Source: an uncultured Clostridia bacterium (GTDB lineage: Bacteria > Bacillota > Clostridia > Oscillospirales > Acutalibacteraceae). From it: DNA of 38,844 nt. The first letter of the stretch is position 1. Every line of letters starts with the position of its first letter. Of the stretch, positions 31,697 to 38,844 are shown piece by piece. The position numbers and the translations under genes were made by a program. The stretch spans positions 1 to 38,844 of the forward strand of contig CAUBKG010000011.1 of NCBI GenBank assembly GCA_958436475.1, in the 5' to 3' direction. The notes below the pieces were generated by a model, which saw only the letters and a program-made list of their open reading frames with translations, was not told the DNA's origin and made no database searches.

Positions 31697-32650
31697 TTGT
31701 TGTTTGAAACCCCGCTGCAGTCCCGCGAGAGGAAATACCGGGAAACGGTTTCCCTTGTCTTAAAGGGAATCGCCTTTTTCATGCTGCTCCGGTTCACGAT
31801 CTATTTTGCCGCAAGCGTCCTGCTTTTGCTGATGAGGCGCGGCGTCCTGCCCGAGGTGCCTTACGATGTGCTCAACAGCCTGACCATGCTGTTCTTCTCC
31901 CTCGTTGGGCTCACCCTGCCGTTTTTCTTCGTGGCGAAGGATGCGGGGCTCCCCCGAAAGCAGGTGTTCCGTTTTCGGAAATCCGCCTGCGGGAACGACC
32001 TTCTCTTTTTCTTCGCGGGCCTCGGCGTCTGCCTCGGGCTCAATATTTTCGTAGGGCTGTTAACGCAGCTGCTGCGCGCGGCCGGCGTGCCGGTATCTTT
32101 GCCGGCGGTGCAGTCCTCTGAATATACGGCGGTCAATATCATCATCCTCATTTGTTCGGCCCTGCTCGCAGGCCTCTTGGAGGAGCTGAGCATGCGGGGC
32201 GTTCTGCTGCTGCCGCTGCAAAAATACGGCGGCTGGTTTGCCGTTTTGCTGGTAGGTATTTTATTCGGCAGTATGCACACGAATTTCATGCAGGCCCTTT
32301 TTGCGGCGGCGGTGGGCACGATGTTCGGCTTTATCGCGGTAAAGACCCATTCCATCCTTCTGCCGGTGCTCATCCACATTTCCAATAATTTTATTGTGGA
32401 ATCGAGTATAATGCATATTCCCGGGCTTCCGCTGTCACTCGAGAATACGATGCGGGGAATGATCAATCTCTCGCTCGTGGCGGCGGGAATCGTGTGCCTG
32501 ATCGTGCTCATGGCGAAGGAGCCGCATTTTTTTCGGCTGGAGCCGGCGGAGGAACCGCTGCCGCTCGGGATACGGGTCCGCGGGATTTTCGGTTCGCCCT
32601 TTTTCTGGGCCTTCCTCGCAATGCTCTTTCTCACATGGTGGATGCTGTGA
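31697..32650 (+). CDS. CPBP-family intramembrane metalloprotease
   Basis: Multi-pass membrane protein (317 residues) of the CPBP/Abi (CAAX protease and bacteriocin-processing) family. The motifs are E162-E163-x3-R167 in LLEELSMRG, FxxxH with H194 in FGSMHTNF, and H227 in LIHISNN. All proposed zinc ligands are therefore present. Family members process peptides or protect against bacteriocins; the substrate is unknown here. The start is TTG at 31697 or the next TTG at 31700, behind GGGAGG. The C-terminus overlaps the tadA start (GTGA), so the two genes are coupled, though their functions look unrelated. Confidence 0.9.
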   Translation: MLFETPLQSRERKYRETVSLVLKGIAFFMLLRFTIYFAASVLLLLMRRGVLPEVPYDVLNSLTMLFFSLVGLTLPFFFVAKDAGLPRKQVFRFRKSACGNDLLFFFAGLGVCLGLNIFVGLLTQLLRAAGVPVSLPAVQSSEYTAVNIIILICSALLAGLLEELSMRGVLLLPLQKYGGWFAVLLVGILFGSMHTNFMQALFAAAVGTMFGFIAVKTHSILLPVLIHISNNFIVESSIMHIPGLPLSLENTMRGMINLSLVAAGIVCLIVLMAKEPHFFRLEPAEEPLPLGIRVRGIFGSPFFWAFLAMLFLTWWML

Positions 32651-33147
32651 GCGGGCGGGAATACGATGAAGCCATGATGCGCCTCGCCCTCCGGGAGGCC
32701 GAAGCCGCTGCCGCCGAAGGAGAAGTTCCGGTCGGCGCGGTGGTGGTGCGCGGCGGCGAGGTGATCGCCTCGGGGCGCAACGGGCGGGAAACCGGGAGGA
32801 ACGCCCTGCATCATGCGGAGATCCAAGCGATAAACGCGGCCTGCCGCGCGCTCGGCGGCTGGCGGCTGATCGGCTGCGAGCTGTTTGTAACCCTGGAGCC
32901 CTGCCCCATGTGCACGGGGGCGATTATCAATTCCCGCATCGAGCGGGTGGTATACGGCGCGCCCGACCCAAAGGCCGGCTCCTGCGGCTCGGTGGTTAAT
33001 CTGTTCGACCTCCCCTATAACCATAAGCCGGAGCTCGAGCCCCGCGTGCTGGAAAAAGAATGTTCGGAGCTGCTTAGCTTTTTTTTCCGCGAGCTTCGGG
33101 CAAAAAAGCAAAAGCAGGAGAAAATGCCGCTGCATAAGATGGACTGA
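32647..33147 (+). CDS. tadA: tRNA-specific adenosine-34 deaminase TadA
   Basis: Deaminates A34 to inosine in tRNA-Arg(ACG). The protein has 166 residues. The zinc site is H56-A-E58 (HAEIQAI) and C86/C89 in LEPCPMC, with E58 as proton shuttle. TadA-specific blocks GAIINSRIERVVYGA and DPKAGSCGS are present. GTG at 32647 is preferred because it overlaps the upstream TGA as GTGA and has GGTGGA just before it. The ATG at 32635 would add four residues but lacks a ribosome site. The frame remains open further upstream, but that is antisense-like shadow. Confidence 0.93.
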   Translation: MSGREYDEAMMRLALREAEAAAAEGEVPVGAVVVRGGEVIASGRNGRETGRNALHHAEIQAINAACRALGGWRLIGCELFVTLEPCPMCTGAIINSRIERVVYGAPDPKAGSCGSVVNLFDLPYNHKPELEPRVLEKECSELLSFFFRELRAKKQKQEKMPLHKMD

Positions 33148-33230
33148 ACAGGCGCCTTTTTGCGCCGGGCCCATATGGCAGCGGCCTTTTTATGCCGCGG
33201 GTTCCTTGAACAAAGGAGCTGGCTTTTCTT

Positions 33231-34127
33231 ATGACACAGATGCATTCAGATGTAAAAACAGCTAACCGTGTATCGGTTGTGACGATGGTGGGGAACATCC
33301 TGCTTTCGGCCTTCAAAATGGCGGCGGGGATTTTCGCCCATTCCGGCGCTATGGTTTCCGACGCGGTTCATTCCATTTCGGACGTGTGCAGCACGGTCGT
33401 GGTACTGTTCGGCGTGAATCTCGGCCGCCGCGCGGCAGATAGGAAGCATCCATACGGCCACGAAAAGCTGGAAAGCGCCGCTTCCGCGCTGCTGGCCGTT
33501 ATGCTGGCGGCCACTGCCCTCGGCGTTGGATGGAGCGGGGTCCGGGGCCTGCTCACCTGGCGGGAAACCCCCGCGGCGCCGGGCGCGCTGGCGCTGATTG
33601 CCGCCGTGGTCTCCATTCTCGTGAAGGAATGGATGTATTGGTACACCCGCGCGGCGGCGGTCAAAATCCATTCCGGCGCGCTGAAAGCGGACGCATGGCA
33701 CCACCGCAGCGACGCGCTTTCCTCTGTTGGCAGCCTCATCGGCATTGGCGGCGCGATGCTGGGTTTTCCCTTTCTCGAGCCGGCGGCATCCCTCGTGATT
33801 GCCCTGATGATCCTGCAGGCAGCCGTATCGATTCTGCGCTCGGCCTTTTCCGAACTGGTAGACGAAGCGGCGGACGACGATTTTCAGAGCCGCCTCCGCC
33901 GGGAAGCAGAGCAGGCGCCGGGGGTGGTACGCATTGATTCGGCGCTTACCCGCCTGCATGGGAACCGGATGTATGTCGATCTGGAAATTGCGGTGCCCGG
34001 AAGGCTCCCCCTGCGGGAGGCGCACGCGGTGGCAGACCTCGTGCACGACCGGATCGAGGCCGCCTTCCCGGTGGTGAAGCACTGCATGGTGCATGTGAAC
34101 CCCGCTGAACCGGAAGAGAAAACGTAG
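33231..34127 (+). CDS. Cation diffusion facilitator (CDF) family transporter
   Basis: Divalent metal/proton antiporter of 298 residues, exporting metal from the cytosol. Six helices are expected. The metal-site motifs are HSISD (H47, D51) in helix 2 and HHRSD in helix 5, with HPYGHEKLE in the loop between helices 2 and 3. The cytosolic C-terminal domain (about 205-290) includes HGNRMYVDLEIAV and HCMVHVNP. HxxxD at both sites is commonly seen in zinc-type transporters, but metal choice should not be read from this alone. The ATG at 33231 follows AAAGGAG. It is 83 bp after tadA; two short GC hairpins lie between. Confidence 0.92.
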   Translation: MTQMHSDVKTANRVSVVTMVGNILLSAFKMAAGIFAHSGAMVSDAVHSISDVCSTVVVLFGVNLGRRAADRKHPYGHEKLESAASALLAVMLAATALGVGWSGVRGLLTWRETPAAPGALALIAAVVSILVKEWMYWYTRAAAVKIHSGALKADAWHHRSDALSSVGSLIGIGGAMLGFPFLEPAASLVIALMILQAAVSILRSAFSELVDEAADDDFQSRLRREAEQAPGVVRIDSALTRLHGNRMYVDLEIAVPGRLPLREAHAVADLVHDRIEAAFPVVKHCMVHVNPAEPEEKT

Positions 34128-34151
34128 GGGCAAAAGGCAGAGAGCAGCCCC

Positions 34152-34194
34152 GCCCGAAGTCTTTTTCACAAAAGGCTTCGGGCATTTCTTTTTG
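34152..34194 (+). terminator. Rho-independent terminator after CDF gene
   Basis: A 14-bp stem, 34152-34165 with 34170-34183 (one G-U pair), and loop TCAC are followed by ATTTCTTTTTG. Confidence 0.92.
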
Positions 34195-34275
34195 TTAACA
34201 GAAGCATTTTTAGGAGAGTGAGAAAAATAAGGCGGAAATTTGTGTATATTTCCATAACTCATGTATCACAAAATA

Positions 34276-34284
34276 TGCTATAAT
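34276..34284 (+). promoter_or_regulatory. Extended -10 promoter of the uracil permease gene
   Basis: TGCTATAAT is a perfect extended -10 (TATAAT at 34279-34284). No good -35 is at 17 bp (AACTCA), which is usual for extended -10 promoters. The leader is about 30 bases, too short for a riboswitch. Confidence 0.7.
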
Positions 34285-34321
34285 TCGATAGGATTTATGA
34301 CTACTTGAAGGAGGGTTTGTC

Positions 34322-35701
34322 TTGGCTAAAAACACAATCATCCAGGTGGAGGATAAGGTGCCTTTCCGCCTGATGGTTCCCTTGAGCATCCAGCACATGT
34401 TCGCTATGTTCGGCGCATCGGTGCTGGTACCTACCATTTTGGGCATCAATCCCGCCATCGTTCTGCTCATGAACGGTATCGGAACGCTGATGTTCATTTT
34501 TATCACAAAGGGAAAGGCTCCGGCCTATCTCGGCTCCAGCTTTGCGTTTCTCGCTTCAGGCAGCCTGGTCATTGCGGAATACGGGTTCCAATATGCGCTG
34601 GGCGGCTTTGTTGTGGTCGGCTTCTGCGGGTGCATCCTGTCTTTCATTATCTATAAGTTCGGAACGAAGTGGATCGATATCGTTCTGCCGCCTGCGGCAA
34701 TGGGGCCGGTGGTTGCCCTGATCGGCCTGGAGCTCGCTTCCAACGCGGCGGGAAATGCCCAGCTGCTCCCCGCCACACAGTATCATCTGGACGAAGCCAC
34801 CGGGCTGTATGCCGCGGTAACCACGGGAGTGGATATCAAGAATGTGGCGGTGTTCCTTGTAACGCTCTGCGTAGCGGTATTCGGGTCGGTTCTGTTCCGC
34901 AAGTTTTTTGCGATCATCCCGGTGCTCATCGCCATTGTCGCGGGGTATCTCACCGCCCTCGCGCTCGGCATGGTGGATTTTCAGCCGGTGCTGGAATCGC
35001 CTCTCTTCGCCCTTCCCGATTTTACCACCCCGAAATTCAATATCAGCGCGATCCTAATCATTTTGCCCGCCCTGCTGGTCATCACCGCGGAGCACATCGG
35101 GCACCAGGTGGTAACGAGCAAGATCGTGGGCCGCGACCTTCTGAAAAATCCGGGCCTCCACCGCAGTATTTTTGCAGACAACTTCTCCACCATGGTTTCG
35201 GGCCTGATCGGTTCGGTGCCCACCACCACGTATGGAGAAAACATCGGCGTCATGGCCATGACCAAGGTTTACAGCGTTCGCGTCATCGGCGGCGCGGCGG
35301 TGCTTTCCATCCTTTGTTCGTTTATCGGCAAATTTTCCGCGCTCATCAATACCATTCCCGGCCCGGTGATCGGAGGTATTTCCTTCCTGCTGTACGGCAT
35401 GATCGGCGCGTCCGGCATCCGCATTCTGGTAGACGCCAAGGTGGATTACGGCCGCTCCCGCAACATGGCGCTTACCTCGGTCGTGTTTGTCACCGGCCTT
35501 TCCGGCGTGTCGGTATCCATTGGCGGCGTGGAGCTCAAGGGAATGGTGCTGGCCTGCGTGGTCGGTATGATCATGGGCCTGCTCTTCTTCCTGTTCGATA
35601 AGCTCCGCCTGACCAACGACCGTGACGACGGCGAGCCCGCACCCGATCCTGTCGAAGAAGAAAGCGTCCCGGAAGGACAAGCCGCCCCTGTGCAGGAATA
35701 A
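34322..35701 (+). CDS. uraA: Uracil permease / NCS2 nucleobase:cation symporter
   Basis: Membrane symporter of 459 residues with about 14 helices. The two family glutamates that bind the base are in AEHIGHQ and TTYGENIGVMAMTKVYS, both in the form seen in UraA/PyrP uracil permeases, not xanthine permeases. The stretch PGLHRSIFADNFST also supports uracil. The start is TTG at 34322 with GAAGGAGGG at ideal spacing. No pyr gene and no PyrR attenuator is next to it. It is a single-gene unit with its own promoter and terminator. The acidic C-terminal tail is cytosolic. Confidence 0.93.
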   Translation: MAKNTIIQVEDKVPFRLMVPLSIQHMFAMFGASVLVPTILGINPAIVLLMNGIGTLMFIFITKGKAPAYLGSSFAFLASGSLVIAEYGFQYALGGFVVVGFCGCILSFIIYKFGTKWIDIVLPPAAMGPVVALIGLELASNAAGNAQLLPATQYHLDEATGLYAAVTTGVDIKNVAVFLVTLCVAVFGSVLFRKFFAIIPVLIAIVAGYLTALALGMVDFQPVLESPLFALPDFTTPKFNISAILIILPALLVITAEHIGHQVVTSKIVGRDLLKNPGLHRSIFADNFSTMVSGLIGSVPTTTYGENIGVMAMTKVYSVRVIGGAAVLSILCSFIGKFSALINTIPGPVIGGISFLLYGMIGASGIRILVDAKVDYGRSRNMALTSVVFVTGLSGVSVSIGGVELKGMVLACVVGMIMGLLFFLFDKLRLTNDRDDGEPAPDPVEEESVPEGQAAPVQE

Positions 35702-35734
35702 ACGGGAAAAATCGTATTTGATTCGATAGCAAAA

Positions 35735-35778
35735 AAAACGCCGCCCCGGTCCGATGAAAGGAGCCGGGGCGGCGTTTT
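35735..35778 (+). terminator. Terminator after uracil permease gene
   Basis: A 15-bp stem: AAAACGCCGCCCCGG (35735-35749) pairs with CCGGGGCGGCGTTTT (35764-35778). The T-run is short on the plus strand. On the minus strand eight T follow, so it may stop transcription both ways. Confidence 0.85.
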
Positions 35779-35907
35779 CGTGCGCAAAAGCGCGAACTTC
35801 TGCAAAAAAATGCGGAATTTCATACTTTCGTAAGAAATTCGAGGTAGCATAGAAAACAAAAATATGAGAAAATAAACAAAGAAAATACAAAGGAGCATAA
35901 CGCCCGT

Positions 35908-36666
35908 ATGAAGAGGAAAGAAGCATCCCCCCGGGAGCCGGAGCTCGACGCCCGGGAGAGGAAAAAGCAAACGCAGAAACGCATCCGGAGCATTGCGGGG
36001 CTTGTGCTGTTCCTTGCGGCTTCCGTGGCGATCGCGCTCACGTTCGGCCGGCAGTTGATTGCTTTCGTTTCCGATACCGAGGCCTTCCGGGCATGGATCG
36101 GCGAGCAGGGGATATGGGGAAGGCTTATTGTGGTCGGAATCGTGTTCCTGCAGGTAGTGGTCGCCATTATTCCGGGCGAGGTGGTCGAAATCGCCGCAGG
36201 CTACGCCTATGGGCCGATCGAAGGCATGCTCCTGTGCCTCGCCGGCACGGCGCTCAGCTCCGCCCTCGTTTATCTATTTACCAGGCGGCTCGGCATGAAG
36301 ATGGTGGAGGCCTTCGTGCCGAGGGAGAAAATCGAATCGCTGAGCTTCCTTCAGAATGAAAAGCGGCTGAATCTGATCGTTTTTATTCTGTTTTTCATTC
36401 CGGGCACGCCGAAGGACGTGATCACCTATTTCATCGGCCTCACCCCGATGAAGCTCACCACCTTCCTGCTCCTCTCCACCGTAGCGCGCATCCCCTCGGT
36501 GATTTCTTCCACCATCGGCGGGCACGCGCTGGGAATGGCAAATCCCACGTTTGCCATCGTGGTTTTTGCCGTGACCGCGGTGATCAGCATGATCGGAATC
36601 TACCTTTATCACCGTATCGTGAAGCGCCGGGAGAAAAAGAAGGCAAGGGATCAGCAGGGCCGGTAA
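35908..36666 (+). CDS. TVP38/TMEM64 (VTT domain) membrane protein
   Basis: A 252-residue membrane protein of the DedA/VTT superfamily. A basic, charged N-terminus (1-27) precedes a first helix (28-48). The VTT core includes FLQVVVAIIPGEVVEIAAGYAYG and the re-entrant FIPGTPKDVITYFIGLTP, with a basic C-terminal tail (KRREKKKARDQ). Relatives are thought to move lipids across the membrane or affect envelope homeostasis. The ATG at 35908 follows AAAGGAG. It is 32 bp before a phospholipid synthesis-type gene, which fits a membrane-lipid theme. Confidence 0.9.
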   Translation: MKRKEASPREPELDARERKKQTQKRIRSIAGLVLFLAASVAIALTFGRQLIAFVSDTEAFRAWIGEQGIWGRLIVVGIVFLQVVVAIIPGEVVEIAAGYAYGPIEGMLLCLAGTALSSALVYLFTRRLGMKMVEAFVPREKIESLSFLQNEKRLNLIVFILFFIPGTPKDVITYFIGLTPMKLTTFLLLSTVARIPSVISSTIGGHALGMANPTFAIVVFAVTAVISMIGIYLYHRIVKRREKKKARDQQGR

Positions 36667-36698
36667 CGGCCCCGCATACGGAAGGAAGACGTTGACGC

Positions 36699-37268
36699 AT
36701 GAAGCTGCAGAAAAAAGAAATTTTCAGCATTCCCAATATTCTGGGATACATCCGCATCCTGCTCATCCCGCTGTTTATCTGGCGGTATCTGACCGCGCAG
36801 TCGCAGGCGGATTATTATTCGGCCGCGGGAATCGTGCTCCTTTCCGGGCTCACCGACCTGCTGGACGGCTTTATCGCCCGCCGGTTCCATATGATCACCG
36901 AGCTCGGCAAGGCTCTCGACCCCATTGCAGATAAGCTGACGCAGGCGGCCATTGTTTTCTGCCTGATGTTCCGGGTCAAGTGGATGGTTTGGCTCGTGCT
37001 CTTATTCGTTGTAAAGGAATGCTATATGGGCGTTGCGAACCTCATCGTCATGCGCCGGGGCCGGAAGCTGAACGGTGCGGAATGGTTCGGCAAGGTATGC
37101 ACGGCGGTCTTTTATCTCGTTATGTTCCTGATGATTGCCCTGCCGGGGCTTGGAACCGCCTGGAAGAACACGATGATGCTGATTTGCGCCGCGTTCATGA
37201 TGCTGTCGCTCGTACTATATATTCCGGTGTTCGTGCGGCTTTACCGCGGGGGAAAAAGGGAAGAATAA
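36699..37268 (+). CDS. CDP-alcohol phosphatidyltransferase (PgsA-like)
   Basis: Membrane enzyme of 189 residues that transfers a phosphatidyl group from CDP-diacylglycerol to an alcohol. The family signature is perfect: D53-x2-D56-G57-x2-A60-R61-x8-G70-x3-D74-x3-D78. The length and the opening SIPNILGYIRILLIPLF match phosphatidylglycerophosphate synthases. A second-copy PgsA or cardiolipin-type synthase remains possible, so the symbol is left empty. The ATG at 36699 follows GGAAGGAAG. It is cotranscribed with the TVP38 gene and ends at a palindrome shared with the convergent dehydrogenase. Confidence 0.92.
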   Translation: MKLQKKEIFSIPNILGYIRILLIPLFIWRYLTAQSQADYYSAAGIVLLSGLTDLLDGFIARRFHMITELGKALDPIADKLTQAAIVFCLMFRVKWMVWLVLLFVVKECYMGVANLIVMRRGRKLNGAEWFGKVCTAVFYLVMFLMIALPGLGTAWKNTMMLICAAFMMLSLVLYIPVFVRLYRGGKREE

Positions 37269-37302
37269 GCAAGGGGAAGAGCATTCACGCTCTTCCCCTT
37301 GC
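37269..37302. terminator. Hairpin between convergent genes
   Basis: A perfect 14-bp stem, GCAAGGGGAAGAGC (37269-37282) with GCTCTTCCCCTTGC (37289-37302), has loop ATTCAC. Neither side has a full T-run (minus strand TTATTCTT is best), so it is a likely but atypical bidirectional terminator. Confidence 0.75.
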
Positions 37303-37318
37303 TGCTGATACAGTGCGG

Positions 37319-38488
37319 TCAGAAGGTAACGTCCTCCCCATAAAAGGCGCAGGAAAGCACGCGCTTTAAGTCCTCCGCATCCGCCGCGCGGGGGTTGGAG
37401 GAGGTGCAGGGGTCCAGTGCGGCGTTTTCGCAGATCGTATCGCAGTTTGCTTTGAAAGCTTCTTCCCTTACGCCGTTTTCACGATAGGTGGGAGCGATGC
37501 CAAGCTTCCGGTTCATCCCGCGCACTGCTTCCACGAGGGAATCGGTGAGCTGCTTATCCGTAAAGCCGGGAAGACCGAGGAAACGGGCGATCTGGGCGTA
37601 GCGTTCCATGCAGGCGCGGGCGTTGAACTGGATCACGAAGGGAAGAAGGAGCGCATTGCAGCACCCGTGGGGAAGATGAAACATGGCGCCGGTTTTATGA
37701 GCGAGGCTGTGCGCAATGCCGAGCAGCGCGTTGGAAAAGGCCATTCCCGCAAGGCACTGGGCAATATGCATCTTGCCGCGGGCCTCCTTATCGCCGTGGT
37801 AGGAATCCACGAGGCTGTCGAAAATATCCGAAATGGCCTTGAGGGCAAGCGGATCGGAAAAATCCGACCGAGCCGAGGCCACATAGGCCTCTATGGCGTG
37901 GGTGAGAGCGTCCATCCCCGTGTGGGCGGTGAGGCTCTGCGGCATGGTGAGGGGAATATCCGTATCCAAAACGGCGATATCCGGGGTGATTTCGAAGTCG
38001 GCCAGGGGATATTTAATGCCGGTGGAATAATCGGTAATCACGGAAAACGCGGTGACCTCCGAGGCTGTGCCGCTGGTGGAGGGAATGGCTGCGAAAATAG
38101 CTTTCCTGCGGAGTGGAGGCAGGGAAAAGGGCTCCTTGATATCGTCGAAGGTTTTATCGGGGTATTCATAAAATACCCACATCGCCTTGGCCGCATCCAT
38201 GGGTGAACCGCCGCCGATGGCAACGATCACATCCGGCTCAAATTCGCGCATCGCCTTTGCGCCGTCGTACACGCGCTCAATGGATGGATCGGGCTCTACG
38301 CCATCGTAAATGCGGGTCTCGAGGCCGTTTTGTTTCAGAATGCCGTCCAGCTTCTGCAGAAAGCCGGTCCGCTTCATGGAGCTGCCGCCCGTTACGATAA
38401 AGGCCCTTTGGCGGCCTTTCAGCGATTTGAGCTCTTCCATTGCGTTCGGGCCGAAATAAATATCTCTCGGTAAAGTAAAGCGTGCCAT
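37319..38488 (-). CDS. Iron-containing alcohol dehydrogenase
   Basis: Group III Fe-dependent alcohol dehydrogenase of 389 residues that reduces aldehydes (or oxidises alcohols) with NAD(P)H. The nucleotide loop is GGGSPMDAAK (92-101). The metal ligands are D193, H197, H260 and H274 (GMDALTHAIE and GIAHSLAHKTGAMFHLPHG). FAAIPSTSGTASEVTAFSVITD resembles the C-terminal dehydrogenase part of AdhE and clostridial butanol dehydrogenases. The ATG at 38488 follows GGAGGTACC. A Rex-like site lies 38 bases upstream, which fits control by the NADH/NAD+ ratio during fermentation. Confidence 0.94.
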   Translation of the reverse strand: MARFTLPRDIYFGPNAMEELKSLKGRQRAFIVTGGSSMKRTGFLQKLDGILKQNGLETRIYDGVEPDPSIERVYDGAKAMREFEPDVIVAIGGGSPMDAAKAMWVFYEYPDKTFDDIKEPFSLPPLRRKAIFAAIPSTSGTASEVTAFSVITDYSTGIKYPLADFEITPDIAVLDTDIPLTMPQSLTAHTGMDALTHAIEAYVASARSDFSDPLALKAISDIFDSLVDSYHGDKEARGKMHIAQCLAGMAFSNALLGIAHSLAHKTGAMFHLPHGCCNALLLPFVIQFNARACMERYAQIARFLGLPGFTDKQLTDSLVEAVRGMNRKLGIAPTYRENGVREEAFKANCDTICENAALDPCTSSNPRAADAEDLKRVLSCAFYGEDVTF

Positions 38489-38519
38489 AAAGGTACCTCC
38501 AACAGTAAAATTTTCATGA

Positions 38520-38543
38520 AATATATTGTTGCTTGTTTAACGA
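38520..38543 (-). promoter_or_regulatory. Promoter -10 with Rex-like operator for alcohol dehydrogenase gene
   Basis: A minus-strand TATATT (38520-38525) can serve as -10. Next to it, TTGTTGCTTGTTTAACGA (38526-38543, plus strand) matches the Rex consensus TTGTTAA-N4-TTAACAA at 11 of 14 fixed positions. Sitting in the promoter spacer, a bound Rex would block polymerase. Confidence 0.5.
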
Positions 38544-38689
38544 TTTGATTTGGTATTATTGCAGCATCAGGGGCGTCCGATGGTAAGAGGGGGCATACGG
38601 TAAAGCAGGAAGAATCTGCAGCCGGATTTTTCTTCCTCTGTTATATTCTAAACAAAACCGCCGCCAAAATACGAAACTGCGGGGCAATA

Positions 38690-38720
38690 AAAATCCCCGT
38701 TTCCAAGTCGGAAACGGGGA
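38690..38720 (-). terminator. Rho-independent terminator of the right-end minus-strand gene
   Basis: Stem TCCCCGTTTCC (38694-38704) pairs with GGAAACGGGGA (38710-38720), loop 5 bases. On the minus strand it is followed by TTTTATT. It lies just after the stop codon of the partial gene. Confidence 0.88.
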
Positions 38721-38732
38721 AAAGGAGATGCA

Positions 38733-38843
38733 TCACAAGGCGTTTTGGCGGGCTCTTGCGCGCAGGATGCGCATGTGGTAGAAGTAGCTTGCCGCCAGGG
38801 GAATAGCGGCGGCGATCCAGGCGAGGGGCCCGGCGAGGCAGAT
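38733..38843 (-). CDS. C-terminus of a membrane protein (partial)
   Basis: The last 36 codons and stop (TGA, 38733-38735) of a minus-strand gene that continues beyond the window. The visible residues form one hydrophobic helix (LAGPLAWIAAAIPLAASYFY) and a basic cytosolic tail (HMRILRARARQNAL). The terminator right behind it and the uninterrupted frame support a real gene end. The family cannot be told. Confidence 0.65.
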   Translation of the reverse strand: MCLAGPLAWIAAAIPLAASYFYHMRILRARARQNAL

Positions 38844-38844
38844 A

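Noticed and set aside
33148..33230. Possible small RNA (such as SRP RNA) after tadA, a common place for it in Firmicutes
   Set aside because: Only 83 bases with two 5-bp hairpins; the conserved SRP Alu or domain IV features are absent.
35829..35840. CGTAAGAAATT upstream of the TVP38 gene, similar to one unit of the vanY operator
   Set aside because: A single match with no second copy at 11 bp on either side; too short to call a site.
1..38844. CRISPR array, tRNA or rRNA genes
   Set aside because: No regularly spaced direct repeats with spacers, no cloverleaf with a T-loop GTTCGA-type block in proper context, and no rRNA-like stretch were found on reading both strands.

Overview
The window reads as a chromosome segment of a GC-rich low-GC-phylum relative: Bacillota, class Clostridia, most plausibly an Oscillospirales-type gut bacterium. 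The basis is AddAB instead of RecBCD, a dgt-dnaG-rpoD macromolecular-synthesis cluster, a YhaM exoribonuclease, a VanRS-type two-component system, an iron-containing alcohol dehydrogenase, a class D-like sortase, strong AGGAGG-type ribosome sites and frequent TTG/GTG starts. Genus and species cannot be fixed by eye. No tRNA, rRNA or CRISPR array was seen.

Layout, left to right. 1-524 is the 3' end of an IS3-family element. 656-7505 is addB-addA (double-strand-break repair), followed by rpmE (L31) with a strong terminator and a YigZ/IMPACT protein. 8587-12545 is dgt, dnaG, rpoD, followed by an Rrf2 regulator. 13125-15938 is a VanR-like regulator, a VanS-like kinase and a VanY-type D,D-carboxypeptidase. 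The carboxypeptidase promoter carries four direct repeats phased at exactly 11 bp. 16248-17735 is a flotillin. 18059-22350 is the only long minus-strand block: a small Cys-rich protein, pyruvate kinase, an FkbM methyltransferase and a CapA-like protein.

22351-23148 is the largest non-coding stretch. It holds the capA promoter, five DnaA-box-like 9-mers within 122 bp, and a structured element of about 280 bp bounded by 17-bp perfect inverted repeats. From 23149 to 37268 everything is on the plus strand: a DUF2156 protein coupled to a GNAT acetyltransferase, YhaM, an SDR protein with TcdA, a MATE transporter, a self-contained sortase triad (secreted substrate, sortase, membrane protein), a CPBP protease with tadA, a CDF transporter, a uracil permease, and a TVP38 protein with a CDP-alcohol phosphatidyltransferase. 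A convergent iron alcohol dehydrogenase with a Rex-like operator and the C-terminus of an unknown membrane protein close the window.

Most genes are housekeeping. The parts most worth a second look are the VanRS-VanY operator array, the sortase triad whose substrate lacks a canonical LPXTG, the DnaA-box cluster away from dnaA, the inverted-repeat element beside it, and a perfect 20-bp palindrome at 25898 whose 10-base half recurs at two other intergenic places.
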